Shown here one piece after another: positions 45,896 to 55,211 of a DNA stretch of 64,000 nt; the stretch's first letter is position 1; each line of letters begins with the position of its first letter. The position numbers were made by a program, and so were the translations under genes. Source of the stretch: Planctomycetaceae bacterium (GTDB taxonomy: Bacteria > Planctomycetota > Planctomycetia > Planctomycetales > Planctomycetaceae); the NCBI GenBank assembly GCA_002722955.1, contig PBMZ01000201.1, positions 1-64,000 of the forward strand, in the 5' to 3' direction. A model generated the notes under the pieces. That model was not told the origin of the DNA. It saw only the letters and a program-made list of their open reading frames with translations, and did not search any database.

Positions 45896-46172
45896 ATCAA
45901 GTCACGAAACAGGGCCGCAAGTCCGTGCGTTCTTTTCAGCGCTCCCTCAAAAAATGGCAACGGCCATTTCAATTAGGTCTAATTGCCACTCTAGTTACTG
46001 CGGAATGCTTAGCAGAACTAAGCCATTACACAGCTAATCACCATTCAGAATAACCGAATTGCTAACCCAACGAGTAGCTTGATTCTGGCTTTCATCCACG
46101 CAATTTCAAATTCTGCCGACTTGTACAAATCGACCAAAACATCCGTTAAGGATTGCCGTGATTGCCTGACCC
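45896..46172. other. Intergenic stretch before the LRR gene
   Basis: No gene seen. It probably contains the promoter of the FHA operon and the 3' region of the LRR gene. CTAACCCAACGAGTAGC near 46062-46078 resembles the repeat word seen at 40.9 kb. Confidence 0.4.
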
Positions 46173-47756
46173 CTAAACAGAAATCTCGCAGTCAGGTAGT
46201 GCTGATTTCAATGACTCGACATCCTCCTCGGTAATGCCAGTTCCTTGAAGATTCAGCCCCGTCAATCCTTTCAAATTCTTGAGCGCTTCCAATCCAGCCT
46301 CCGAAAGTACACATTTCTGAAGCCCCAACTTCTCCAACGACGTGAGATTGGCCAGGTGCACCAAGCCCACCCCTGTGATTTGTGTGGAATCAAGCCACAA
46401 GACTTCCAGGCGACTCAATTCTGTGAGCGCCGCCAATCCCGAATCCGTCACTTGAGTACTGCGTAATCCCAGCGCCACCAGATTCGACAGCGACGAGAGT
46501 GTCTTCAGAGATTCATCATCGACCAATGTTTGGCTCAGTCCCAAACGTTCGAGACTCTTTAACTCAGCCAAATGAGCGAGCCCCGATCCGTCAATGTTTG
46601 TTCCGTTGAGTCCGAGTCCCTTGAGCTGCTTCAATTGGGCAAGATGTCGGAGGGCACTGTCGGTGATCACCGTATCGCCCAAGAACAACTCTTCAAGCTG
46701 CTCCAGTCGGCCGACGTTTCGCATCCCGACATCAGTGACCGATGTAAATGCAAGGTTCAGCGAGATCAGATGACCCAACCCACCCAGATGGACAAGGCCC
46801 GCATCGGTGACATTCGTGCCAAGAAGCCCTAATCGTTTCAAAAGCCTGAGACCCTTGAGCTCCTTAATGCCGGAATCGGCAATCAGCCGGTTGTTGAAAA
46901 TGTTCAGAACTTCCAGATGATTCAGCTTTTTGAGAACCTCTAAGCCAGCCCGAGTGATCTGAAACTGAATTTCCAGCGAGACAATTTCGCCTTCCCCGTC
47001 GACTTCGACCTTGCCGACTTGCTTAACAGCCGTCGCGACGTCGCCGTCATGCTCGTCAAGCGCTTCCAACAATGGATCCGGTGAGAACGAAACGTGGCAA
47101 TCGGTCAGTTGATCCTGGAGCGACTTTGCCCCCGAGTCAGAGACCGTCGTCGCGCTGATGTCCAGTACCTTAAGTCGATTGAGAGTAACAAGATGCGACA
47201 ACCCCTCATCGCTGACATTACGACAGAATACGAGCCCCAACAGCTCCAGCGATTCCATTTTCGACACCAGCTCGAGCGCGGCGTTCGAAATGGAAGTGTA
47301 GTCTAAATTCAGAGTCCGCAGGTTTCGGCATCCCACCAAGTGATGGATTCCTGCGTCGGTTACTTGCGTGTCAGAGAGGATCAGAATCTCAAGCTTGCCG
47401 TGGTCGGCTAAGCTGGCCAAGCCATCGTCGCCGATGCTTGTACCACCGAGAATCAACATTTCGAGGTCGCTGGCACCGCGCAAACTCGCCAACCCGACAT
47501 CAGTCACCTTCGTCGTTGAAAGGTCGATTGTCTTGAGCTTCGTCAGGCCTTTGAGGTGTGCAATTCCCTCATCGGTGATTGCAGTGTCCGACAGGAAGAG
47601 CGACTCGAGATCGACAAGCTTCGATACATGTTCAAGTGCGTCGTCGTAAATCTGTCTCTCAGCAAGATTTACGTAAACAAAGCCGCCGTTCTCTTCAACT
47701 AGGTCGGCACCGAGGTCCTTGAGGGCAGCGGCAGCAGCCTGTATTGCTTCCGTCAT
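46173..47756 (-). CDS. Leucine-rich-repeat protein
   Basis: The product has 527 residues from the ATG at 47756, with GGAG six bases upstream; an in-frame TTG at 47777 would add seven residues. Nearly the whole protein consists of about 24-residue leucine-rich repeats of the type LxxLKxLxLxxTxITDxGL (IDLSTTKVTDVGLASLRGAS, LILSDTQVTDAGIHHLVG, LGLNGTNIDGSGLAHLAELK). A different spacer (about 225-260) separates two repeat blocks. There is no signal peptide, so it is likely cytoplasmic. It resembles the RNI/internalin-like LRR proteins abundant in planctomycetes; partner unknown. Confidence 0.88.
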   Translation of the reverse strand: MTEAIQAAAAALKDLGADLVEENGGFVYVNLAERQIYDDALEHVSKLVDLESLFLSDTAITDEGIAHLKGLTKLKTIDLSTTKVTDVGLASLRGASDLEMLILGGTSIGDDGLASLADHGKLEILILSDTQVTDAGIHHLVGCRNLRTLNLDYTSISNAALELVSKMESLELLGLVFCRNVSDEGLSHLVTLNRLKVLDISATTVSDSGAKSLQDQLTDCHVSFSPDPLLEALDEHDGDVATAVKQVGKVEVDGEGEIVSLEIQFQITRAGLEVLKKLNHLEVLNIFNNRLIADSGIKELKGLRLLKRLGLLGTNVTDAGLVHLGGLGHLISLNLAFTSVTDVGMRNVGRLEQLEELFLGDTVITDSALRHLAQLKQLKGLGLNGTNIDGSGLAHLAELKSLERLGLSQTLVDDESLKTLSSLSNLVALGLRSTQVTDSGLAALTELSRLEVLWLDSTQITGVGLVHLANLTSLEKLGLQKCVLSEAGLEALKNLKGLTGLNLQGTGITEEDVESLKSALPDCEISV

Positions 47757-47915
47757 TCCGTTCTCCAAGGGGTTCAATGCAACTTCCGACTCCCAGACTA
47801 TCGAAGAAAAACGGGATCGGCAATTGGGAATGTAAAATTCGAGGTGAGGAGATCAGAAATCGAAACGAGTGGCCGAAAAAGCTGCATAACTTCCGATAGC
47901 AATATCGTTTGAGGC

Positions 47916-47947
47916 AGAAGCCCGGCTTTTGGAAAAGCCGGGCTTCT
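47916..47947. repeat. AAGCCGGGC-type hairpin, copy 4
   Basis: AGAAGCCCGGCTTTT (47916-47930) and its exact reverse complement (47933-47947) enclose a 2-base loop. It lies upstream of the LRR gene and the LptD-like gene (divergent region), where neither needs a terminator, which favours a dispersed element over a terminator role. Confidence 0.75.
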
Positions 47948-48118
47948 AAAGACGTCATTTCTGAGCCCAGATTGACCCGAATTTTCTCCGCTCCTATAAT
48001 CCCCGCCCCATTCCATTGACTATGTGCCAAATCTCCCAAGCAGAATTCCCACCTCTTCTCTCCTTGCTTGGTTGGTGCAAAGTTCGTCCCCACATTCCAT
48101 GAACATTTGGGAGAGCCC

Positions 48119-51100
48119 GTGTTGGGTGTTGACGCCCAATCACGTCCACGCTTGACCTTCGTTAGTTGCTTGCGGTCGTTGGTGGTCGCTTTAGCGCTGA
48201 TTCAGGTGATGGTCGGCGTCCGCGCACTCGACGCTCAAGATCGAGTCTCCGGGTCGACGGAAGCGGCCCCCATCACAATCACTGCGGACTTTGCTCACGA
48301 ATGGCAACAACCTGCTGGTCCGCGTGTCATGATGTTGCGAGGCCGTTGCCGCATTCAACAAGGCAACGCCAATCTGCAAGCCGACAAGATGGTGATTTGG
48401 CACATCAGCCAAAAGGGTCGAGACCGTATCGCCGTCTACTTAGAGGAAAACGCACGAGCGGAATTGGCCGAGCGAACTGTGAGTCGGTCCAGTCAATTCG
48501 TGGACCTCGTGACACAATCGGGGATCGAGTACCGAGTCGCTCGCCGGAACCAAGCACGCTACGCCGCCAAGGATGCAAAGTTGGATGGGCCGCGGTTTGA
48601 TGTTCGCCGGCCTGCGGGAATTACTAGTCCGTTAGTTTCGGACGTTGAGCAAGAGCCGCTGTTCCAGCGCGCCATTCAACGCATGCTCTCGTCTCGCCAA
48701 AGCCAGATTCAGCAAGCTGCTGGCGCCGAGGATGGACGGCTGCTGCGAAACTACCAGCTCCAACAGATGCAATCTGATGAACGCCGGATTCGACTGTTTC
48801 CGCGACACTTCAACACACCCTTTGATCTTGTCAGTCGCGAGTCCAAGAACGCGACCCCACCGGAACAAGTCTCGATCATCTCTGGCGGCGTCAACATGAT
48901 CATCGATGGCGTCAAGAAGTTCGGCACGGTCGACATGAAAGCCGAACGCATGGTCGTTTGGACACAATCGAGCAACGGCGGCCTGACCGAAGAGTTACTA
49001 CAGTCCTCAGAGACGCCCTTCCAAGTTTACCTGGAAGGCGACATCGTCATTCGGCAAAGCAACAAGATTCTGCGAGCCAACCGAGCTTTCTTCGACGCAC
49101 GTGAAAATCGAGCACTCTTGTTGGATGCAGAACTCTCGACCTATCTGCCCGATGTTCGCGTTCGCTTGCGAGTTCGCGCCGAGCAAATTCGTCAGCTGTC
49201 TGAGAAATCCTTCCACGCTCAAGAAGCATGGGTCACTTCCAGCGAGTTCGGTTTGCCGGGTTACCGGGTTCAGTCAACGGACGTGTTCCTTGAGCCACGT
49301 CATGTGAACCCGTGGGTCTTTCGCGGCAAGCAAAACCGTGTCACCACCGATCCCTTCAGTGGCCAGCAAGTGGATCCGGCAACTGGAGCTCCCGTTGCCA
49401 ACGAGTTGCTTTGGGTGACAGCGCTGAATAACTCGTTCTACTTGGAAAACATTCCCGTCCTCTACACGCCCTATTTGAGTTCGTTTGCCGAAGACCCGGG
49501 TATTCCGATTCGTCGCGCGTCGGCTCGCTACGATCGCATCTTTGGAGCTCAAGCTCAGGTTGTTTGGGATGTCCACAAGTTGTTCGGGATGGACACGCCC
49601 GCGGATTGGCAGTGGGACCTCTATACGGACTTGTACTCTCATCGCGGTCCTGCCATCGGTACTGGGGGATCGTATCAAGGGGCTGATCGATTTGGTTTGT
49701 CAGGTAACTTTTCTGGCGAGCTGTTTACCTATTACTTACACGATGATGGTGAAGACAATCTTGGAGCGGATCGCCGCAGTCTTGTCCCCGAAGACTCAAA
49801 CCGCGGACGAATTCTGTTGCGACATCAGCACACCTTGCCGTTCGGTATGTCGTTGTCAGTCGAAGGTGGTTACGTTTCCGATCGTAACTTCTTGGAACAG
49901 TACTTCGAGGACGAGTTTGATGGTGGCAAGGATCAAGAAACGCTGGTCTATCTGAAGCAGTCGATCGACAACTGGGCTTGGACTGGCTTGATCAGGCCTC
50001 AAGCAAATGACTTCGCCACCACGACCGAGTGGCTTCCGAAGGGTGACTTCTACGCGTTGTCGGAACCGTTATTCGGTAGCATCATTCGGCTTAGCAGTCA
50101 TTCATCGGCCGGCTATGCCAACCTACGTCAAGGTGATCCGCCCTCGGATTCTCGCGATCTCTTCACGCCGTTGCCCTTTATTGCCAATGCGACTGGCGCG
50201 GTGTTGATGACGCGACACGAGTTGACCGCTCCGTTCCAATCGGGGCCGGCAAAAGTCGTCCCGTACGCGATGGGCGAGGCCGCTCATTGGGGAGAAGGTT
50301 TTAACGGAGAAGACGTCAACCGCCTAATTGGTCGGATTGGTGTTCGCAGTAGCTTCTCGATGTGGCGTGTCTTTCCTTACATCGAAAGTCGAATCTTAAA
50401 CCTACACGGCTTGGCGCATCGTATGACGTTCGAGACCGACGCGTCCATCACCGACGCTGACGAGAGCTTGAACAACATTCCTCAATTCAACGAGTTCGAT
50501 GACAACGCTCAGGAGCGATTTCGCCAGCGATTCCTGTTCAACACGTTCGGCGGAGCTTTGCCCAACGTATTTGAACCGCGAATGTATGCTGTTCGCACAG
50601 GAGCCGGCGGCTCGGTCACGTCACCATACCATGAGCTTGTTGATGACCAACGCGTTGTTCGCTTGGCTTGGCGGCATCGATTGCAGACAAAGGTTGGACC
50701 GCCGGATCGCTTGCGGATCAAAGATTGGATGACCTTGGATTTGGAAGCTTCGTACTTTCCGAAGAAAGACCGAGACAACTTCGGCGAGGACTTCGGTTTG
50801 CTGGGCGGACGTTATCGTTGGTACGTTGGCGACCGAACCAGTTTGTTGGCCAGCGCCTACTACGACCTGTTCGACAATGCTCAACAACTGTGGGACATCG
50901 GAGTCCTGACAAGCCGCACGACTCGCGGCAGTATGTATCTGGGCGTGCGGCAAGTCAAAGGTGCTGGCTTAGACAGTCAGATCGCGACCGCAAACTTGAA
51001 TTACGCGATGAGCCCCAAATGGATCACTTCGGTTGGCACGGCCTACGACATTGCCGAGAACATGAATCGCGGGCAATGGATGAGGCTCTCGCGAGTTGGC

Positions 51101-51247
51101 GCGGACTTTATCTTCCACATCGGTGCCGGTTTCGATCAGAGCAAGGATAACGCAACCTTGGCCATCTCGATCGAGCCGCGTATCGGGCCGTTCGATTTCG
51201 AGTCGCAACAGTTTAGCTCGCTGCTGAACATCATGAATCAGCGGTAG
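48119..51247 (+). CDS. LptD/OstA-like outer-membrane protein
   Basis: The product has 1042 residues from the GTG at 48119, chosen because GGGAGA lies just upstream and a signal peptide follows at once; an in-frame TTG at 48068 would add 17 residues. An LptA/OstA-like periplasmic half (ITADFAHEWQQPAGPRVMML, ADKMVIWHISQKGRDRIAVY) leads to a long barrel-like C-terminal half rich in alternating strands (LLASAYYDLFDNAQQLWDIG, SLSVEGGYVSDRNFLEQYF) ending in LLNIMNQR. LptD inserts lipopolysaccharide or related glycolipids into the outer membrane, so this gene supports a Gram-negative-type envelope. The exact family label is by pattern. Confidence 0.78.
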   Translation: MLGVDAQSRPRLTFVSCLRSLVVALALIQVMVGVRALDAQDRVSGSTEAAPITITADFAHEWQQPAGPRVMMLRGRCRIQQGNANLQADKMVIWHISQKGRDRIAVYLEENARAELAERTVSRSSQFVDLVTQSGIEYRVARRNQARYAAKDAKLDGPRFDVRRPAGITSPLVSDVEQEPLFQRAIQRMLSSRQSQIQQAAGAEDGRLLRNYQLQQMQSDERRIRLFPRHFNTPFDLVSRESKNATPPEQVSIISGGVNMIIDGVKKFGTVDMKAERMVVWTQSSNGGLTEELLQSSETPFQVYLEGDIVIRQSNKILRANRAFFDARENRALLLDAELSTYLPDVRVRLRVRAEQIRQLSEKSFHAQEAWVTSSEFGLPGYRVQSTDVFLEPRHVNPWVFRGKQNRVTTDPFSGQQVDPATGAPVANELLWVTALNNSFYLENIPVLYTPYLSSFAEDPGIPIRRASARYDRIFGAQAQVVWDVHKLFGMDTPADWQWDLYTDLYSHRGPAIGTGGSYQGADRFGLSGNFSGELFTYYLHDDGEDNLGADRRSLVPEDSNRGRILLRHQHTLPFGMSLSVEGGYVSDRNFLEQYFEDEFDGGKDQETLVYLKQSIDNWAWTGLIRPQANDFATTTEWLPKGDFYALSEPLFGSIIRLSSHSSAGYANLRQGDPPSDSRDLFTPLPFIANATGAVLMTRHELTAPFQSGPAKVVPYAMGEAAHWGEGFNGEDVNRLIGRIGVRSSFSMWRVFPYIESRILNLHGLAHRMTFETDASITDADESLNNIPQFNEFDDNAQERFRQRFLFNTFGGALPNVFEPRMYAVRTGAGGSVTSPYHELVDDQRVVRLAWRHRLQTKVGPPDRLRIKDWMTLDLEASYFPKKDRDNFGEDFGLLGGRYRWYVGDRTSLLASAYYDLFDNAQQLWDIGVLTSRTTRGSMYLGVRQVKGAGLDSQIATANLNYAMSPKWITSVGTAYDIAENMNRGQWMRLSRVGADFIFHIGAGFDQSKDNATLAISIEPRIGPFDFESQQFSSLLNIMNQR

Positions 51248-51249
51248 TC

Positions 51250-52689
51250 TTAACGTTTCGCTCCAACGTAACGAGCCAGCGTCACCAGATTCTTTGCGTA
51301 GGCACTCATGGAAACGATCTTGTCGGGATGCACTTCGTGAGATTTATCTCGCAAGTGATCTTCGACGAGCCACACGCCGCGGTCGTCCATCGAATTCAAT
51401 ACCGATTGAGCCGCGTTGGTGATGCCGCTGGTGCGTTTGCTGGCGGGCATGACCAATGACACGTCTGAGTCGAACTTCTCGAGCTTCGATGCCGCGTCGA
51501 ACGCTCTTTCAATCTGTTCCAACTTGCTGCCGATGATGAAACCGTAGTGAGTTGGCATGTCGGCATCGCTATAAGTCAGCTTGTAGTCTTTCGTGAAATA
51601 GAGAGGCGTATTGGTTTTGAGTTCGTAGAACCTCGCCAGTCGGCCATCTTTGCGTTTTGATCGTTTGAGGTAGGCAAGGGCTTGTGGAATCGGCGCCAGA
51701 TATTTCTTCTCGCCCGTGCGACGATACAACTCGATCAAGGTCCGCATGACGCCTTGAGACTCGCCGCCGGTAACAGCCGGCGGTTCAAATCGGCGAGCCC
51801 ATGCTGGCTCCATGTTGGCATTGTATTGCTGAGACCACGCCGGCTGTGGCTCGGGCATTTGTGCCAGAATGATGAAATCGCCGGCCTTCAGCGCCGCTGC
51901 GCGCATTCGCTTCCCGCCATAGATCGATGCCGCATCAAACATCGTCTCGATCATGTCAGCGATGGTGTCGTCGTTGAATGTGTAATAGCTTCGGTAGTCG
52001 AGTTTTGGATCCGTGCGTGACCACTTCTTGGGATATTGTGCTTTCTTGACGGGATACTTTTCCTTATCCGGTGGTGCCGAGAATCGTTGAGGCCATGCGC
52101 CGTTGGGGTACTGCGCCTGCAACAATTTATGCAACGCATATTCCACACAACTGTGAATCTTCTTGTCGCGGAAATTGAGTTGTTGATCCAGCCGCATCAG
52201 AAAACGCAGTGCTGACTGCGTGTTGTCGTCATCCAAAGTCGTGACGTTGCGAGCATTTTCGCGGACCGGGTTGACTCGATAGTTGTACTTCGTTCGCTGT
52301 TTCGGATTGAACTCGATCCGATAGTCCCATCCACCCGAGTGAAGTTGGCCTTGGACCAACGCGTAGCCGGTCTCTTTGGCCGCGTCCAGTAAGTAACGTT
52401 CGCCGCAAAGCCGATACGCGTCCAAATAGGCTTGTCCCACCGTCGGAGTTCCGGGTGGTTGCACCCATGCGGTTTCTTCGCCGGCCTTGCGTTCACCCTC
52501 GCGCATTTTCAGATCAGGGCTAAAACGCCAAAGGTAGCCGCCGCTGGCCGAGACGTTCTTTCGATGGAAGTCGACCGACTTGCGCATCGCTGCCTTTGCT
52601 GATGCGGGTGAGATCTTGTCCGCCGCATCGATGCCTGTTTGCTCGAGCGACGTAAGTAGAAGGAATGCGACTGGGAGTCGAAATGCCAT
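51250..52689 (-). CDS. Pectate lyase (PL10-like), exported
   Basis: The product has 479 residues from the ATG at 52689, with GGAG six bases upstream; an upstream in-frame start adds 13 residues. The signal peptide is FRLPVAFLLLTSLEQTGI. The body matches polysaccharide lyase family 10 landmarks: AQYPNGAWPQRF (about 209-220), YYTFNDDTIADMIETMFDA, QMPEPQPAWSQQYNANMEPA, WARRFEPPAVTGGESQGVM. It cleaves pectate by beta-elimination in the family; substrate here is inferred. Marine and aquatic planctomycetes use such enzymes on algal or plant polysaccharides. It is convergent with the LptD-like gene with 2 bases between stops. Confidence 0.8.
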   Translation of the reverse strand: MAFRLPVAFLLLTSLEQTGIDAADKISPASAKAAMRKSVDFHRKNVSASGGYLWRFSPDLKMREGERKAGEETAWVQPPGTPTVGQAYLDAYRLCGERYLLDAAKETGYALVQGQLHSGGWDYRIEFNPKQRTKYNYRVNPVRENARNVTTLDDDNTQSALRFLMRLDQQLNFRDKKIHSCVEYALHKLLQAQYPNGAWPQRFSAPPDKEKYPVKKAQYPKKWSRTDPKLDYRSYYTFNDDTIADMIETMFDAASIYGGKRMRAAALKAGDFIILAQMPEPQPAWSQQYNANMEPAWARRFEPPAVTGGESQGVMRTLIELYRRTGEKKYLAPIPQALAYLKRSKRKDGRLARFYELKTNTPLYFTKDYKLTYSDADMPTHYGFIIGSKLEQIERAFDAASKLEKFDSDVSLVMPASKRTSGITNAAQSVLNSMDDRGVWLVEDHLRDKSHEVHPDKIVSMSAYAKNLVTLARYVGAKR

Positions 52690-52755
52690 TGTGATCTCCG
52701 AACAGGTTACGATGCGTCGTTTTCGCAAGCTGGAAGCTTACGCCACTTTCTCAGC

Positions 52756-55116
52756 CTACGATGCCGTCCCTTGTTGAAAAGACTTTCGCTTTGAAAGCCC
52801 CACGATCAACAGTAAAACAGCGGCGGCTGCGATCGTCCAGCCAATGATCGGTCCGTACCAGAACGCTTGTTTTACAAAACCAAAGGCGACAAGGCAGTAC
52901 AGCAGCCCGAAACCGTAGGCGAAACGCCAAGCCATCATTTGCTCGACAAACAAAAGACCAAGGGCCGCAAACAACAACCAGCGTGTTAAACCACCGCGTT
53001 CAGCGCTTGTGCTGTCTGTCTGGCTATTGAGTTGTTTCCAATCGGTGAGGTACTCGAAGTCGACACCGGCGAACAGTTCTTGCGTCATGCTGGCTTCGTC
53101 GAGTTTGGAAAGATCGCTTTCGCGCGTATCGATGTTGGCAGCGAACACCTCTTCCCGATTGATGGGTGGTCCCATCGAGAGTTCATACAAGCCAGCTTGC
53201 TTCGTCTTGTCAAAAACGATGTTGGATAAACCATCGGAATCAACGACACGAGCCGGTGCTTGTTTATCTCCTGGTGTGTTCACAGTGGCCGACATATCAA
53301 AGGCTCGGCTTGGCAAGAGACGCGACATCGTCTGGCCGACGGTCAGCTGACGCTCTTGCCATTGGCCAGAGACTGAATGTAATACCATCTCATAGACCAG
53401 CGGCACGAAGACTTGAGCTGATGTCGTCCATGTACCCCAAGATCGATCGGCCGACGTCGTTACCAAGATCGTCCGGCCTTGACCAAACGGACTCTCAATG
53501 ATGGCTGGATCATCACTATCAAACCTCAAGGCCGTACGAGCCCCGTCCTTAGATTTCTCACCCGCCTTGATATACCGAAACGTGATCGTTCGCTCGAGGC
53601 CCGTTGCGGTGTTGCCTTGGAACTCTCGGACGATTGGATGTTCAAAGTCACCAGGATCGAACAGAACAATATTGTCGGCGGCATCAGCAGCGTCTGGTTC
53701 GCTGCCAACTCGGTTGCCGAGCTTCGCGGGCAAGATTCCGTTACCATCGCGGAAGAGCCGTTGATTGTAGTTTTCGGCTTGGACCTTTTCACCAACGCTG
53801 ATAATCAAGCCGCCACCGCCTTGGACGAAGGCAGTCAACATGTCGGCTTCGCGTTGCGTCAACAACGCAACATTGCACAAGAACACACAGTCGTACTGGG
53901 AAAGATTGATGCTGGGCAACTCGCCTTCGTTGAAGACTGTCGGTTGAATGAAGCCCTGCCAAGGTTCATCTCGAGTCGACGGTGCCAAAGCTCGCTCGAT
54001 GAAGTAAGTCGCCGTTTCGTCGGCACGGCCCGAGGACTGACCGTTGACCAGAAGCACGTTCAGTTGTTCTTTGACGGGCGCGGCCATCCAGCGACGGTTG
54101 TCTTCCATCAGTGCGTCGTCTTCAAGACGCGCCTCGATGCGGTGTTCGCCACTGTCATTGAAACGGACATTGAAATCCAACTGAATTTCAGAACGACCTG
54201 GGATATCGATACGTTTCGGTTCGACAAGTCGATCGTCGACATAGAGTTCCACCAAATTATCCGTCAAAGGTGCTGCCCCAAAGTTCTTGACGTCGACAGT
54301 AATGACGGCGGTGCGGCTGGTCGACAAGAACGGCTCGTCACTCGAGATTGAGGTGACGGCCGCGTTTTGTTGACCATTGAGTCCGACATCGATGCATCGC
54401 AATACGTTTCCCTCGCCAAGCGATTTTAGGAGTGCTTGGATTTCACTGCGTCGCGTCTTGAGCTCTGGCGACCAGTTTTCCGTCTGGAAATCGCTTAACA
54501 AGACGATCTCTTTGCGGCTGATTTCTGGTACCAACTTGACCAGTTCGCCGAGCGATTTGAGCGTCGCGGCAACATTGCCTCGTTCGTGTGCGAGTTCTAA
54601 TTGTTCAATCTCTTTAAGCACTTGGGAAGTTTGGTACGAGGGCTCGCGAATCACGATCAATGGTTCGCTACCGCTGACTCGAACCAGATTGATGGCGTCT
54701 CCGCGTGATGATGCCGAGACGATCTGACGAGCGATTTCCTTGGCTTTATCCAGCCGGTTTTCATTGGTACGTTGGTGTCCCATGCTGAGCGAAACATCAA
54801 CGACGAGAATTCGATGAGTCGGCAGATCGGCTTGAAAGAAGGCTCCCATGGTTTCGACGAACGGCTGAGCCATCGCCAATGCGATCAAGCACAGAATCAA
54901 CATTCGCACGGTCAAGAGAATGAGTTGCTCAAGCCGTAGCCGTCGTGAGTTCTTCTTTGCGGCTTCCAACAGAAACCGCATCGCCGCCCAGCTCGTCTCT
55001 TGAAACTTGCGCTTATGCAGCAAGTGAATCACGATGGGGATGGCTCCCAGCGCAAGGCCTCCCAAAAGCCATGGGCTTCCGAGACCAAACGCGAGAATGA
55101 CGGGCGACGAAATCAT
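52756..55116 (-). CDS. BatA / von Willebrand factor A membrane protein
   Basis: The product has 786 residues. The N-terminal BatA-type region has a hairpin of two membrane segments (GLGSPWLLGGLALGAIPIVI, LILLTVRMLILCLIALAMAQ) separated by HLLHKRKFQETSWAAMRFLL. The vWA domain (about 90-250) has the metal site DVSLSMGH. A large beta-rich middle (about 255-640, CARDB-like plus a glutamine-amidotransferase-like stretch) is followed by two C-terminal membrane segments. Such proteins are usually encoded with MoxR ATPases and DUF58 proteins; those genes are not seen on either side here, unless they lie beyond the neighbouring flavoprotein gene. Role unknown. Confidence 0.85.
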   Translation of the reverse strand: MISSPVILAFGLGSPWLLGGLALGAIPIVIHLLHKRKFQETSWAAMRFLLEAAKKNSRRLRLEQLILLTVRMLILCLIALAMAQPFVETMGAFFQADLPTHRILVVDVSLSMGHQRTNENRLDKAKEIARQIVSASSRGDAINLVRVSGSEPLIVIREPSYQTSQVLKEIEQLELAHERGNVAATLKSLGELVKLVPEISRKEIVLLSDFQTENWSPELKTRRSEIQALLKSLGEGNVLRCIDVGLNGQQNAAVTSISSDEPFLSTSRTAVITVDVKNFGAAPLTDNLVELYVDDRLVEPKRIDIPGRSEIQLDFNVRFNDSGEHRIEARLEDDALMEDNRRWMAAPVKEQLNVLLVNGQSSGRADETATYFIERALAPSTRDEPWQGFIQPTVFNEGELPSINLSQYDCVFLCNVALLTQREADMLTAFVQGGGGLIISVGEKVQAENYNQRLFRDGNGILPAKLGNRVGSEPDAADAADNIVLFDPGDFEHPIVREFQGNTATGLERTITFRYIKAGEKSKDGARTALRFDSDDPAIIESPFGQGRTILVTTSADRSWGTWTTSAQVFVPLVYEMVLHSVSGQWQERQLTVGQTMSRLLPSRAFDMSATVNTPGDKQAPARVVDSDGLSNIVFDKTKQAGLYELSMGPPINREEVFAANIDTRESDLSKLDEASMTQELFAGVDFEYLTDWKQLNSQTDSTSAERGGLTRWLLFAALGLLFVEQMMAWRFAYGFGLLYCLVAFGFVKQAFWYGPIIGWTIAAAAVLLLIVGLSKRKSFQQGTAS

Positions 55117-55211
55117 GCCGTCATTATAGGATCTTAGCCATCAGAATTCTCGTGAGAGCACTTGTTGAGACGGCGATCGCTTCAAGCTCGGTGTTAAACG
55201 ATGGAGATCTA

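Noticed and set aside
49274-54351. Several long antisense frames inside the LptD-like and BatA/vWA genes, up to 290 residues
   Set aside because: They lack family features and lie opposite well-supported genes; a G+C-rich third-position bias makes such shadows common here.
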